Of a DNA stretch of 64,000 nucleotides, positions 9,135 to 17,208 are shown piece by piece. The translations under genes were made by a program, and so were the position numbers. The stretch is from CABZJG01 sp902512685 (GTDB lineage Bacteria; Pseudomonadota; Alphaproteobacteria; Rhodobacterales; Rhodobacteraceae): positions 496,001 to 560,000 of the forward strand of contig CP179201.1 in the NCBI GenBank assembly GCA_051201605.1. The letters are read 5' to 3'. Under the pieces are notes generated by a model that ran no database searches, had not been told where the DNA came from, and saw only the letters and a program-made list of their open reading frames with translations. Position 1 is the stretch's first letter, and every line of letters begins with the position of its first letter.

Positions 9135-10763
9135 TCAGAGCGCGGAGAATTGCGCGCGCTGTTCTGACCAGATGGCGGAGAAGCGGGTCTTAATCAGGTA
9201 ATCGGTGGAGAGACCATCGGACTTTTCGCCAAGCGTGATGGCATCTAGAATATCGGGTGCGATCAGTGCGAGATTGGCGATGTCCTGGACGCGGCGTGTT
9301 GATACGTTCTCGACCTGTGCGATTTCTGAGAACGATTTGCCATCAATAACCATCGCCAACCAGCGGCGCCCCTTTACAATGTTCTGCACCAGCGCTTTGT
9401 CGATCTCCGGTGGGGGATCACCAAGATGCAGTTTCAGCTCGACACCCCTCCTGCGCATCTGGAATGGAGTTTCGATTGTCAGCCCCGATGCATTGATATG
9501 TCCCGGCAGGCAGTCCAGCCATTTTGCTAGAACCAGAGTATCCAGCTGAACGCGTATTGCGCCCGGACGCAGATTTACCTTTTTGATCAAGTTCAGGCAG
9601 TCAGTCGAGCTGATGCAAGCGGCCAGTCTCTCGGCGGTCGTCTTGATCTCGGCTGCCGGCAAACCCAGTATCACTGATGCCGCTGCATCCGGCCTTTCTA
9701 GATGGCGTCTGATCATTTCGGTCAGTACCCCCTCGACCTGTTCAGCGGGCAGCCGCCAGGCATCTGGATGTTTCTCGCAGCCACCCGCAATTACTCGTCG
9801 GGAGACGTAGTAGCGCAATCTCTTGCCATTCTTCCGGCTATGGCTGGGCGTCAGGCGATCACCGGTTTCATCAAAGAGCTTGCCAGCCAGCGGTGAGGTG
9901 ATCGCCTTTTTCTTGGTGCCGCGTGAGATTGTGGCGCCGCTTTGCAGCAGTTCCTGAACCTTGTCCCACGTCTTTGGGTCGATAATAGCGGGATGCTGCC
10001 CGTCATAAACCTGCCCCTTGTGTCGGATTCGCCCGGCATAAACCGGGTTGCTGAGAATGTGATGCAAATGCCCGCGGTCGAACGGAATGCCCCCGGACAC
10101 TCGCCCGCATGATCGTGCGCGGCGACGAGACCTGAAGCCTAGCGCTTCTGCGCAGTCTTTCACTTCGCGTACAGAGCCAAGTTTCCGGTAAAGGTCGTAG
10201 AGCGTCCGGATCGTGGGCGCTTCGACCTCATTGATCTTCAACGTACGTCCATCCGCGCGGTAGCCAAGGGGGACATGTCCACCCATCCACATGCCCTTGC
10301 GCTTGGAGGCAGCGATCTTGTCCCGGATACGTTCAGAGGTCACTTCACGCTCGAACTGTGCAAAGCTCAGCAGCATGTTCAACGTCAGGCGCCCCATGCT
10401 GGTCGCGGTGTTAAAGCTCTGTGTCACCGAGAAAAAGGACGCCTCAGCCGCATCCAGCCGGTCGACCAGCTTCGCGAAGTCGGTCAATGACCGGGTCAGA
10501 CGGTCGATCTTATAGACCACAATCTGATCGACGCGCTTCTCGTCCACCGCCTGCATCAGGCGCTGCAGCGCAGGGCGATCCAGATGACCGCCTGAGATCC
10601 CCCCGTCATTATAATGATCCCGCAACACCTCCCAGCCTTCATGCTTCTGACTGGCTATATAGGCTTCACAGGCCTCACGCTGCGCATCGAGAGAGTTGAA
10701 ATCCTGTTCCAAACCCTCTTCGGAGCTCTTGCGAGTATAGATTGCACAACGGATGCGGCGCAT
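9135..10763 (-). CDS. Large serine recombinase, copy A
   Basis: A 542-aa site-specific recombinase. The N-terminal resolvase domain (about 1-150) has Y-T-R-K-S-S at 9-14, with Ser13 the expected nucleophile, and the conserved IDRLTRSLTDF and LLSFAQFEREVTSERI blocks. A 'recombinase' DNA-binding domain follows (about 165-290: PLGYRADG, HHILSNPVYAGRIRHKG), then a long C-terminal region with a helix-turn-helix-like GKSFSEIAQVENVSTRRVQDI near 490. I choose the ATG at 10763, whose A is also the last base of the DUF2924 stop (TGATG); an in-frame ATG at 10796 would add 11 residues. The protein is identical to copy B. Confidence 0.9.
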   Translation of the reverse strand: MRRIRCAIYTRKSSEEGLEQDFNSLDAQREACEAYIASQKHEGWEVLRDHYNDGGISGGHLDRPALQRLMQAVDEKRVDQIVVYKIDRLTRSLTDFAKLVDRLDAAEASFFSVTQSFNTATSMGRLTLNMLLSFAQFEREVTSERIRDKIAASKRKGMWMGGHVPLGYRADGRTLKINEVEAPTIRTLYDLYRKLGSVREVKDCAEALGFRSRRRARSCGRVSGGIPFDRGHLHHILSNPVYAGRIRHKGQVYDGQHPAIIDPKTWDKVQELLQSGATISRGTKKKAITSPLAGKLFDETGDRLTPSHSRKNGKRLRYYVSRRVIAGGCEKHPDAWRLPAEQVEGVLTEMIRRHLERPDAAASVILGLPAAEIKTTAERLAACISSTDCLNLIKKVNLRPGAIRVQLDTLVLAKWLDCLPGHINASGLTIETPFQMRRRGVELKLHLGDPPPEIDKALVQNIVKGRRWLAMVIDGKSFSEIAQVENVSTRRVQDIANLALIAPDILDAITLGEKSDGLSTDYLIKTRFSAIWSEQRAQFSAL

Positions 10764-11176
10764 CACTGCACCCCGAAAAAGCGCGGGCCCGACCATCGGG
10801 CACCGGTGATGTGCCTGGCTATGGCCGACAAGGACCGCCAGGTCTTGCCATCCATGACGTAGCCACCATCCACCACCTCAACCTGATAGGTTCGCCCGTT
10901 CCATTCCCGAACCAGGTGGGACCCCGGTTTTGCTGTTGCGGGCACTGATTGCCCGGCTGCAATTTGCTTCAGACGACGCTCAGTTTTTGCCGATACGCTG
11001 CCCAGCATCTGATTCTGCAGGTCCCAGACCAGCACCCGCTTCATGAACTGCAGTGAGAGATGCTTTAGCGGAGGCCGGTCGAACGCCTCACGCCACCTTT
11101 CCAGGCATCTGCCTCGGTCCAGATGATCAATCGCTAAAATGGCCCTCTCAAGTTCGAGCGTCTGATCCGCATCCAT
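10763..11176 (-). CDS. DUF2924 family protein, copy A
   Basis: A 137-aa basic protein typical of DUF2924 proteins, which in alphaproteobacteria lie directly upstream of a large serine recombinase. Visible segments are RWREAFDRPPLKHLSLQFM in the N-terminal half and the C-terminal block GSHLVREWNGRTYQVEVVDGGYVMDGKTWRSLSAIARHITGARWSGPRFFG (split here only for description), which looks like a small DNA-binding beta/alpha fold. Its stop shares one base with the recombinase start, implying coupled translation. The role is unknown; a partner of the recombinase, for example in site binding or directionality, is inference from context. Confidence 0.82.
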   Translation of the reverse strand: MDADQTLELERAILAIDHLDRGRCLERWREAFDRPPLKHLSLQFMKRVLVWDLQNQMLGSVSAKTERRLKQIAAGQSVPATAKPGSHLVREWNGRTYQVEVVDGGYVMDGKTWRSLSAIARHITGARWSGPRFFGVQ

Positions 11177-11180
11177 CGTC

Positions 11181-11435
11181 TCAGGCCTTACTGACGATAC
11201 GGTAAACTGATCCTTTGTCCGTGTCGGACCGTTCAATCGCAGTTCCGGCTTTGCGCAACGTCGAAAGTGCAGCCCGTGCTGTATGCGGCTGCAAGCCGAA
11301 AGCACTTTGAATTTGTAAAATTGTTGCGCCAGACTTGCGGTTCAGAAGCTTTGAGAGTTGTTCCTGCCGCTTGGGTTTTGCCTTGATCGCTATAATGTTT
11401 GCGACTTTGGGTTCTTGCTTGATCTCAATCGTCAT
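11181..11435 (-). CDS. DUF3489 family protein, copy A
   Basis: An 84-aa protein starting at the ATG at 11435, six bases after a GGAG ribosome site. The N-terminal third is Lys-rich; the rest reads as a winged helix: KLLNRKSGATILQIQSAFG, then HTARAALSTLRKAG as recognition helix, and a beta wing ending in SVYRIV. It matches the DUF3489 family. Lying first in the three-gene unit with a four-base gap before DUF2924, it may be an autoregulator or directionality factor; that is inference. Confidence 0.8.
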   Translation of the reverse strand: MTIEIKQEPKVANIIAIKAKPKRQEQLSKLLNRKSGATILQIQSAFGLQPHTARAALSTLRKAGTAIERSDTDKGSVYRIVSKA

Positions 11436-11663
11436 CGTTTTCTCCACTCTTTCAACGAAGGCCAACCCTTCGCCTTGTACTGAGTGGAGCCCGGTATTCC
11501 CGGGCAGAATCAAAGGTGCGAACACTACCGCTCGATGTCGCGCCGAAGTCCAGTTTTTTCTGAAAATGGTGGAGAACGGCCATTGGTGCAACGCGCAGAA
11601 AAGGTCTGTTGTGAGCCCATTTCGACAAATGCTGCAACAGGAACCAGGGTCGGCAATGAGCCC

Positions 11664-11907
11664 GGAGCAGAACAGAACAACAGACCAGCTAGTGTCTGCT
11701 ATGGGCCACAAGCCAGACACACACATGGCTGCATTGAATAGGCTGGAGCATCGTCGTCACGCCTGGCCGAGACGTGCCGGCGCAGGCGGCTGAGGCGGCA
11801 AAGGTCGGACAGCTGGTCCTCTCCGGGCTGGCTTTGTGGCAGGTCCGGGCCGTGGCACCTTGATGATCAGCGATCCACTCGGGCCGTTTGATGGTACGGT
11901 TGATGGT
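11664..11907. other. Non-coding junk between element copy A and the arsenic genes
   Basis: No credible complete gene. The first part (about 11690-11745) resembles scattered Roseobacter interspersed repeats (CTGCTATGGGCCACAAGCC). The rest is GC-rich, in one frame reading VVTPGRDVPAQAAEAAKVGQ and ending near 11862, which may be the tail of a lost protein-coding gene that I cannot identify. Confidence 0.4.
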
Positions 11908-12546
11908 TCAGATGCGAGGGAGCGGACGGTAGCCGATCCGCCTCATCATCGTTTTGAAGTAGGCTTCCACTGCTGCTGGAAACTGCAAAGCTTCGACGAC
12001 AGCGACCGATCGCAGAAGCGGCAGAATCCGAACATCGTCCCGCGACAGCGTGCCATTTATGGCATTCGGATCCATGACCCGCTGAGCTAGATCGTCGAGG
12101 ATTGGGCTAAGCTGCGAGAGGTAATCGCGCGTTTTTGATCGTAGCAGCTCCATATCAGGATAGGCCGCGCGCTTGCGGACAAGGAAGTGATCCCGTGCTG
12201 CGACCTTCCGAAATTCGGGCAGGGGCAGTAGCGGATATCGCGGCATTGTCAGGAAGGGCGTGACCTCGAGCATTCTGTCAGCGATGGCCGCAATCTCCGG
12301 GCGTTCGGGTCCGGTCAGGACTGGTACACCTTTATCTTCGAGATACTGGACCATATCCCAGCTTTCGAGCATCGGCTGGCCGTTATCGAGCACAAGGATC
12401 GGGATGACCCGGCGGCCCACAAGAGCTGTCATGGCGTCGCTGTCGTCGTCCTCGACGACCTGTTCAACCAGGTGGATGCCTTTCAACCCCGCCACCATTC
12501 GCACCCGGAAACACAGTGAGCAGTGTTCGAACATCATCAGTTTCAA
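11908..12546 (-). CDS. grxB: Glutaredoxin 2 (GrxB family)
   Basis: A 212-aa GST-shaped glutaredoxin. The thioredoxin-fold half starts LKLMMFEHCSLC, with C-S-L-C near residues 9-12, followed by the cis-Pro segment RRVIPILVLD and ESWDMVQYLE; the helical C-terminal half includes DPNAINGTLSRDDVRILPLLR, very like E. coli GrxB. I start at the TTG at 12546, nine bases after GGAGG, because this gives the family's normal N terminus. It follows arsR by four bases. E. coli Grx2 efficiently donates electrons to ArsC, so a role in arsenate reduction is plausible. Confidence 0.85.
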   Translation of the reverse strand: MKLMMFEHCSLCFRVRMVAGLKGIHLVEQVVEDDDSDAMTALVGRRVIPILVLDNGQPMLESWDMVQYLEDKGVPVLTGPERPEIAAIADRMLEVTPFLTMPRYPLLPLPEFRKVAARDHFLVRKRAAYPDMELLRSKTRDYLSQLSPILDDLAQRVMDPNAINGTLSRDDVRILPLLRSVAVVEALQFPAAVEAYFKTMMRRIGYRPLPRI

Positions 12547-12550
12547 AGTC

Positions 12551-12883
12551 TCAGGCCTCCGCATCCAGCAGGGTGAGGATGTCCTTGCAGTTCTGGACCT
12601 TTCCGCCGCAGCAGTCCGACAACAGAAATCCGACAAGGCTGTTAACGGCCTCCAGCCTCGCAGCATATCGGATCTCGCGTTGATGCCGTGTGCTGGTCAG
12701 CAATCCAGCTCGTCTGAGAACCGAGAGGTGACCGGAGAGTGTCGAGGGCTTCGCATCCAGCCGCTCGGCGATCGTCAGGGCAGGCACGCCGTTCGGGACG
12801 TGCTGCACAAGTAGCCTAAATACGGACAACCGGGTCGGATGCGCGAGTGCCGCAAACGCGTCGATGGCAGAATCCTGATCCAT
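12551..12883 (-). CDS. arsR: ArsR-family transcriptional repressor
   Basis: A 110-aa winged-helix regulator: AALAHPTRLSVFRLLV (helices 1-3), recognition helix KPSTLSGHLSVLRRAGLL near residues 46-63 and the wing TSTRHQREIRYAA. Near the C terminus a Cys pair in LSDCCGG and a third Cys in QNCKD could bind As(III), although the classical helix-3 CVC site is absent; other ArsR types use C-terminal Cys sets. It is divergent from the arsenic operon and sits in front of grxB, so it probably controls both promoters. Confidence 0.88.
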   Translation of the reverse strand: MDQDSAIDAFAALAHPTRLSVFRLLVQHVPNGVPALTIAERLDAKPSTLSGHLSVLRRAGLLTSTRHQREIRYAARLEAVNSLVGFLLSDCCGGKVQNCKDILTLLDAEA

Positions 12884-12975
12884 AATTCGTCAATGCCCGA
12901 AATAACGAAGCTTGACGAGAGGGTAACGATCCTGTAGCTCGGAGTCAATTCGGAAAAACCCGAAATGAGGGGCGC
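12884..12975. promoter_or_regulatory. Divergent arsR / ars-operon control region with two inverted repeats
   Basis: This 92-bp spacer holds both promoters. I see arms TCGTCAA (12887-12893) and TTGACGA (12912-12918), and TTCGG (12949-12953) with CCGAA (12960-12964). Either could be the ArsR operator; the first lies at the arsR start, the second just before the forward operon. Assignment is inferred from symmetry and position only. Confidence 0.5.
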
Positions 12976-13977
12976 ATGGCCGGTACGCTGATCACATCTG
13001 AGGTCGATTTCGACGCCGAGGGCAAGCAGGCGGGCTATCTCCGTGTGCCGCATTCCACCCATCGGTCGGCCTATGGCTGGATCCCGGTGCCGATCACAGT
13101 GATCCGCAACGGGGATGGGCCGACCCTTGTGATCTCGGCCGGCGTTCATGGCGATGAATACGAAGGACAGATCACCGTCTCGAACCTTGCGCGCGAGCTT
13201 GACGCGCCCGATATCCGTGGCCGCCTAATTCTTCTGCCGATGGTGAATTTCCCGGCCGCTGAGGCTGGGTGCCGTGTCTCGCCCCTGGACAACGGCAATC
13301 TGAACCGCCTCCATCCCGGCGATCCCAAAGGCACGCCGTCTGAAATGATCGCGCACTACCATGAAGAGGTGACCCTGCCCCTCGCGGACTATGCGGTTGA
13401 TCTGCATTCAGGCGGCTCGTCGTTGATCTATCCGCCGACGCTCTTGCGCGGACCGGCACATTCGCCGGAAGAAGAGGCCGGTCTGGCCATGCTCACCGAG
13501 GCCTTCGATCTACCCTATGCATGGGTCTTTACCGGCGGCGGTGGGCGGGGCAGCACTGCGCGGACCGCGATGGGCGCGGCCAACCGCAAGGGCGTGATCA
13601 ACGTGATGGCTGAGCTTGGTGGCGCAGGATGCGTGACGCCGGAGGTGCTGCGGCAAACGGAACGCGGGCTTCGTCGTATCCTGCATGCCCTGGGCATGTT
13701 GCCCGACCATCCGGCAGCTGTGGCACGGGGCACACGGGCACTCACCGTGCAAGGGTCAATCTATGCCGATAGGTCCGGAGTGTTCGAGCCCCTGAAGACA
13801 ATCGGCGAGGCGGTCGCCGAGGGCGAAGCCGTGGGGCTGGTCCACCATCCTGACACACCGGGACAGGCGCCAGACGCGGTCGTCTCGCCCTACGCCGGTC
13901 TCGTCCTGGCGATGCGGGCGATGGCACAGGTCCGGCGTGGCGATGCCCTTTATCAGATCGCGGCGGACGCGCGCTGA
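12976..13977 (+). CDS. Succinylglutamate desuccinylase/aspartoacylase-family deacylase (DoeB/EutE-like)
   Basis: A 333-aa zinc-dependent amidohydrolase of the AstE/AspA family. The metal site is G-V-H-G-D-E-Y-E-G near residues 56-64 (HxxE) with the distal His in DLHSGGS near 141; NRLHPGD and ELGGAG are also typical. Closest in pattern to DoeB/EutE, which deacetylates N-acetyl-diaminobutyrate in ectoine breakdown, but no other ectoine gene besides the next one is here. As first gene of the arsenic operon it might deacylate an acylated amino acid; the substrate is open. Confidence 0.75.
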   Translation: MAGTLITSEVDFDAEGKQAGYLRVPHSTHRSAYGWIPVPITVIRNGDGPTLVISAGVHGDEYEGQITVSNLARELDAPDIRGRLILLPMVNFPAAEAGCRVSPLDNGNLNRLHPGDPKGTPSEMIAHYHEEVTLPLADYAVDLHSGGSSLIYPPTLLRGPAHSPEEEAGLAMLTEAFDLPYAWVFTGGGGRGSTARTAMGAANRKGVINVMAELGGAGCVTPEVLRQTERGLRRILHALGMLPDHPAAVARGTRALTVQGSIYADRSGVFEPLKTIGEAVAEGEAVGLVHHPDTPGQAPDAVVSPYAGLVLAMRAMAQVRRGDALYQIAADAR

Positions 13978-13978
13978 C

Positions 13979-14956
13979 ATGACAGGCTACGCGGTCTCCC
14001 TCGAAGATATGCGCGCTGCCGCGTCCGCGCTACATGGCGTCGTCATCCGCACGCCGCTGCTCGAGAACCCGGATGTGAACGCCATGCTCGGCGGTCGTCT
14101 GCTGCTGAAGGCCGAGAACCTGCAACGGACCGGCGCCTTCAAGATCCGTGGGGCCTACAACCGGATGCTCGGCCTGACGGCAGAAGAGCGGGCGAGAGGT
14201 GCCGTCACCTACTCGTCGGGCAACCATGCCTTGGGGCTGGCGCGGGCGACGCAGAGTCTTGGATCCTCCGCGGTGATCGTCATGCCCTCGGACGCGCCCG
14301 CGGCGAAGATGCAGGCCGTTCGGGACATGGGGGCAGAGATCGTTCCCTACCACCGCGACACACAGAACAGCGCGGATGTGGTCGCGCGGATCATGGACGA
14401 GACCGGCCGGGTGGAGGTACCGCCGAGCGCACACCGCCAAGTCCTGGCGGGTGCGGGGACTGCGGCGCTGGAAATCCTGGAAGACGCCGGCGGGCCACTC
14501 GATGCGGTTCTGGTGCCTTGCGGCGGCGGTGGCCTGACTGCTGCAACCGCCGCCCTGATGGCCGAGGCGTCGCGTGGAACGCAGGTATTTGCCGCCGAAC
14601 CAACTCTTTTCGACGATACACGCAAATCCCTCGAAGCCGGACATCGCATCGCCAACCCGAACGGACGCCGCACCATCTGCGATGCGATCATGACGCCGAT
14701 CCCGGGCGAGCTGACCTTTTCGATAAACCGCGATCTTCTCGCGGGTGGCGTCACGGCCACGGATGCCGAGGTCCGCACTGCCATGCGGTTTGCCTACGAG
14801 CATTTCCGGATCGTGACAGAACCGGGGGCTGTGGTCGGTCTCGCAGCCGTCCTGAACGGACAGATACCCATCACGGGCCGCACCGTCGCGACGGTCATCA
14901 CTGGGGGCAATATCGATCCTGCGCGATTTGCAGTGCTACTGGAGGACATGACATGA
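13979..14956 (+). CDS. Threonine/serine dehydratase-like PLP enzyme (EutB-like)
   Basis: A 325-aa fold-type II PLP enzyme. The Schiff-base Lys is in TGAFKIRGAYN near residue 55, substrate loop SSGNHALGLA near 80 and the phosphate-binding glycine loop PCGGGGL near 180. Without the C-terminal ACT domain it resembles catabolic threonine dehydratases and EutB of hydroxyectoine use. It starts one base after the previous stop and its own stop overlaps the aquaporin start. Its place between a deacylase and an arsenic channel is unusual; an amino-acid substrate is safe, the exact one is not. Confidence 0.8.
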   Translation: MTGYAVSLEDMRAAASALHGVVIRTPLLENPDVNAMLGGRLLLKAENLQRTGAFKIRGAYNRMLGLTAEERARGAVTYSSGNHALGLARATQSLGSSAVIVMPSDAPAAKMQAVRDMGAEIVPYHRDTQNSADVVARIMDETGRVEVPPSAHRQVLAGAGTAALEILEDAGGPLDAVLVPCGGGGLTAATAALMAEASRGTQVFAAEPTLFDDTRKSLEAGHRIANPNGRRTICDAIMTPIPGELTFSINRDLLAGGVTATDAEVRTAMRFAYEHFRIVTEPGAVVGLAAVLNGQIPITGRTVATVITGGNIDPARFAVLLEDMT

Positions 14957-15618
14957 CTCTGGACCGCCGACTAATGGCCGAATGGCTCGGGACGTTCTCA
15001 CTTCTGGCGACAGTGGTCGGCTCCGGCATCATGGCCGAACGCCTTGCCGGCGGGAACGTGGCCGTCGCGCTTCTAGGCAACACGATCCCGACGGGTGCCA
15101 TCCTCGTGGTATTGATCACAATCTTCGGGCCGATCTCGGGCGCGCATTTCAATCCGGCGGTGACGCTGTGCTTCGCGCTGCGGCGCGAAATTGTCCCGCG
15201 CGACGCGGGCCTTTACGTCGGGGCGCAGATCTTCGGCGGTATCGTCGGGGTCCTTGCCGCGCATGTGATGTTTGAACATCCCCTGGTCGACCTTTCGACG
15301 ACCAGCCGCACCGGGCTGGGGCAATGGGCCGGAGAGTTCGTGGCGACCTTCGGGCTCATTGGTACCATCCTCGCCTGTCTCAAGGCGCGGCCACAGGCGG
15401 TGCCGATGGCGGTTGGCCTCTATATCACCGCGGCCTACTGGTTCACGTCGTCCACCTCTTTCGCCAATCCGGCGGTCACGATCGCGCGTGGATTTTCCAA
15501 CACCTTCGCCGGGATAGCGCCGACGGATGTTGCGGCCTTCATCGCGGTGCAGCTGATCGCCGCAATCCTCGCCACCTGGTTCTTCCGCTGGATGCTGGAG
15601 GAGGCGAAAGATGGTTGA
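14953..15618 (+). CDS. aqpS: MIP-family channel, AqpS-like arsenite aquaglyceroporin
   Basis: A 221-aa integral membrane protein with six predicted helices and two half-helix NPA motifs, GAHFNPAVTL near residue 64 and SFANPAVTIAR near 175, diagnostic of aquaporins. In Sinorhizobium an aqpS gene replaces arsB/acr3 in the ars operon and lets internally generated arsenite flow out. This operon also has arsC and arsH but no arsenite pump, which supports the same role. Start overlaps the dehydratase stop as ATGA. Confidence 0.85.
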   Translation: MTLDRRLMAEWLGTFSLLATVVGSGIMAERLAGGNVAVALLGNTIPTGAILVVLITIFGPISGAHFNPAVTLCFALRREIVPRDAGLYVGAQIFGGIVGVLAAHVMFEHPLVDLSTTSRTGLGQWAGEFVATFGLIGTILACLKARPQAVPMAVGLYITAAYWFTSSTSFANPAVTIARGFSNTFAGIAPTDVAAFIAVQLIAAILATWFFRWMLEEAKDG

Positions 15619-16789
15619 GTTCGATTTCGACGAAACGATCGACCGCCGGGCGGTTCCGGCGCTCAAGCATCACCGGCTTGTGCTGGGGGCGGACGGGATG
15701 GACCTGTTTCCCGCGGGCGTGGCCGACATGGACTTCCGCGTGGCGCCTTGTATCGCGGATGCCATCGCCGAGCGGGCTACGCATGGCGTCTTTGGCTACG
15801 AGACCGTCCCCGACGGGTTGATCCCGGCGCTGACCGGCTGGCTGGACATCAGGCATGGATGGTCCGTCGACCCGGCACATATCCTGCGTGCGCCCAATGT
15901 ACTGAACGCACTTGCGATGGCCGCGAACCGCTTCACGAAGCCGGGCGACGGCATCATTGTTCAGCCGCCCGTGTTCTTCGATTTCGCCGACATCATCGCG
16001 GAAAACGGACGGCGGATGGTCGAAAACCCGCTGATCCTGAGGGAGGGACGATACGAGATGGACTTCGACGGTCTGGACCGCCTCGCACGTGACCCGGATA
16101 CCCGCATGATCTTCCTGTGCAATCCGCATAACCCGGTGGGTCGGGTCTGGACGCGCGAGGAACTGGCACGCCTCGGGGCGATCTGCCGCCGCCACGAGGT
16201 TCTCGTGGTGTCGGACGAGATCCATGGCGACATCACCTTTCCCGGTCACCCCTACACGCCGTTCGCCACCGTCTCTTCCGAAGACGCTCTCAACTCCATC
16301 ACCTGCCTTTCTCCGGCGAAAAGCTTCAACATTGCGGCCTGCTGCTCCGCTTTCACGGTCGTTCCTGACCCGGATCGCAGGCAGGCGCTTCAGGCCGAGA
16401 ACAGCCGCCTGACTGTCAACAAAAACAACGCGTTCGCCTCGGTTGCGATGCAGGCGGCCTATGCCCGGGGCGCACCGTGGCTTGACGCCGTTCTGGCCTA
16501 TCTTCGGGGGAACCTCGACCTTGTCCGCAGCCGTCTCGCCGACATCCCCGACATCGATCTGATCGAACCCGAGGGCACATTCCTCCTCTGGATCGACTTC
16601 CGCGGCTTGGGTCTGAAACCGGACGACCTGACCGCGTTTCTCAGACAAAAGGCCGGTTGGGCGATCACGCGCGGCATCGCGTTCGGAAAACAGGGCGCAG
16701 GCTTTGGCCGTTTGAACATCGCCTGCCCGCGCCCGCGCCTGGCGACGGCGCTGGACCGGCTGGCCGCGGCCATGAAGGAGCGTTCTTGA
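15611..16789 (+). CDS. MalY/PatB-type aminotransferase or cystathionine beta-lyase
   Basis: A 392-aa fold-type I PLP enzyme. It shows GVFGYETVPDGL near residue 60, the cofactor Asp in VVSDEIHGDI near 205 and the PLP Lys in SPAKSFNIA near 238, all of the MalY/PatB C-S beta-lyase subgroup. Such enzymes split cystathionine or cysteine S-conjugates to pyruvate, ammonia and a thiol. It overlaps the aquaporin by eight bases, so it belongs to the arsenic operon, possibly supplying thiols or cleaving an arsenical cysteine conjugate; both are speculation. Confidence 0.82.
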   Translation: MVEFDFDETIDRRAVPALKHHRLVLGADGMDLFPAGVADMDFRVAPCIADAIAERATHGVFGYETVPDGLIPALTGWLDIRHGWSVDPAHILRAPNVLNALAMAANRFTKPGDGIIVQPPVFFDFADIIAENGRRMVENPLILREGRYEMDFDGLDRLARDPDTRMIFLCNPHNPVGRVWTREELARLGAICRRHEVLVVSDEIHGDITFPGHPYTPFATVSSEDALNSITCLSPAKSFNIAACCSAFTVVPDPDRRQALQAENSRLTVNKNNAFASVAMQAAYARGAPWLDAVLAYLRGNLDLVRSRLADIPDIDLIEPEGTFLLWIDFRGLGLKPDDLTAFLRQKAGWAITRGIAFGKQGAGFGRLNIACPRPRLATALDRLAAAMKERS

Positions 16790-17208
16790 CCATAGTCATT
16801 CACCACAACCCGGATTGCGGCACCTCGCGCAACGTTCTGGCGATCATTCAGGCGTCCGGCACGGACCCCGTGATTATCGAGTACCTCAAGACCGGCTGGA
16901 CGCGGCCGCAACTCCTTGGGCTCTTCGCCGGGGCGAACCTGACACCGCACGACGCGCTGCGGATCTCGAAATCACCGGCCGAGGTTCTTGGATTGCTGGA
17001 CGAGGCAGTGTCCGACGAGGCGCTTCTAGATGCGATGATCTCACATCCGATACTGGTCAACCGGCCGATCGTGTGTAGCCCGAAAGGCGTGCGATTGTGT
17101 CGACCCTCCGAAACCGTCCTCGATCTCCTCGAAACCATGCCTGCCGGGCCGCTCTACAAGGAAGACGGCCAGATGATCCTGAACGAACATGGAGACCGCG
17201 TTGACTGA
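16786..17208 (+). CDS. arsC: Arsenate reductase ArsC (glutaredoxin-coupled)
   Basis: A 140-aa ArsC/Spx-family reductase. The catalytic Cys is in HHNPDCGTSRN near residue 11; the anion-binding Arg residues are in HPILVNRPIVCSPKGVRLCRPSE near 85-107, as in E. coli R773 ArsC. The start is a TTG at 16786 overlapping the previous stop (TTGA), five bases after AAGGAG; no later ATG keeps the catalytic Cys. It reduces As(V) to As(III) using glutathione and glutaredoxin; the GrxB-type glutaredoxin of this cluster is a natural partner. Confidence 0.93.
   Translation: MTIVIHHNPDCGTSRNVLAIIQASGTDPVIIEYLKTGWTRPQLLGLFAGANLTPHDALRISKSPAEVLGLLDEAVSDEALLDAMISHPILVNRPIVCSPKGVRLCRPSETVLDLLETMPAGPLYKEDGQMILNEHGDRVD

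Larger units (their letters stand above)
8962..11663 (-). mobile_element. Serine-recombinase element, copy A, abutting tRNA-Trp
   Basis: From base 8962 onward the DNA is near-identical to copies B and C, offset by exactly 10779 and 33567 bases through the recombinase genes. It contains recombinase, DUF2924 and DUF3489 genes on the minus strand. The left iteron arm of B and C is missing and the tRNA-Trp 3' end occupies its place, both ending in CTGCCA. The right end reads TGAGCCCA at 11612-11619; a 44-bp extension shared with copy C reaches a second TGAGCCC at 11657-11663. The ends are inferred from repeat boundaries, not from a target duplication. Confidence 0.75.

Noticed and set aside
12976..14956. 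Ectoine/hydroxyectoine degradation cluster
   Set aside because: Only DoeB/EutE-like and EutB-like genes are present; the hydrolase DoeA/EutD, EutC and ectoine transport genes are absent and the genes overlap arsenic genes.
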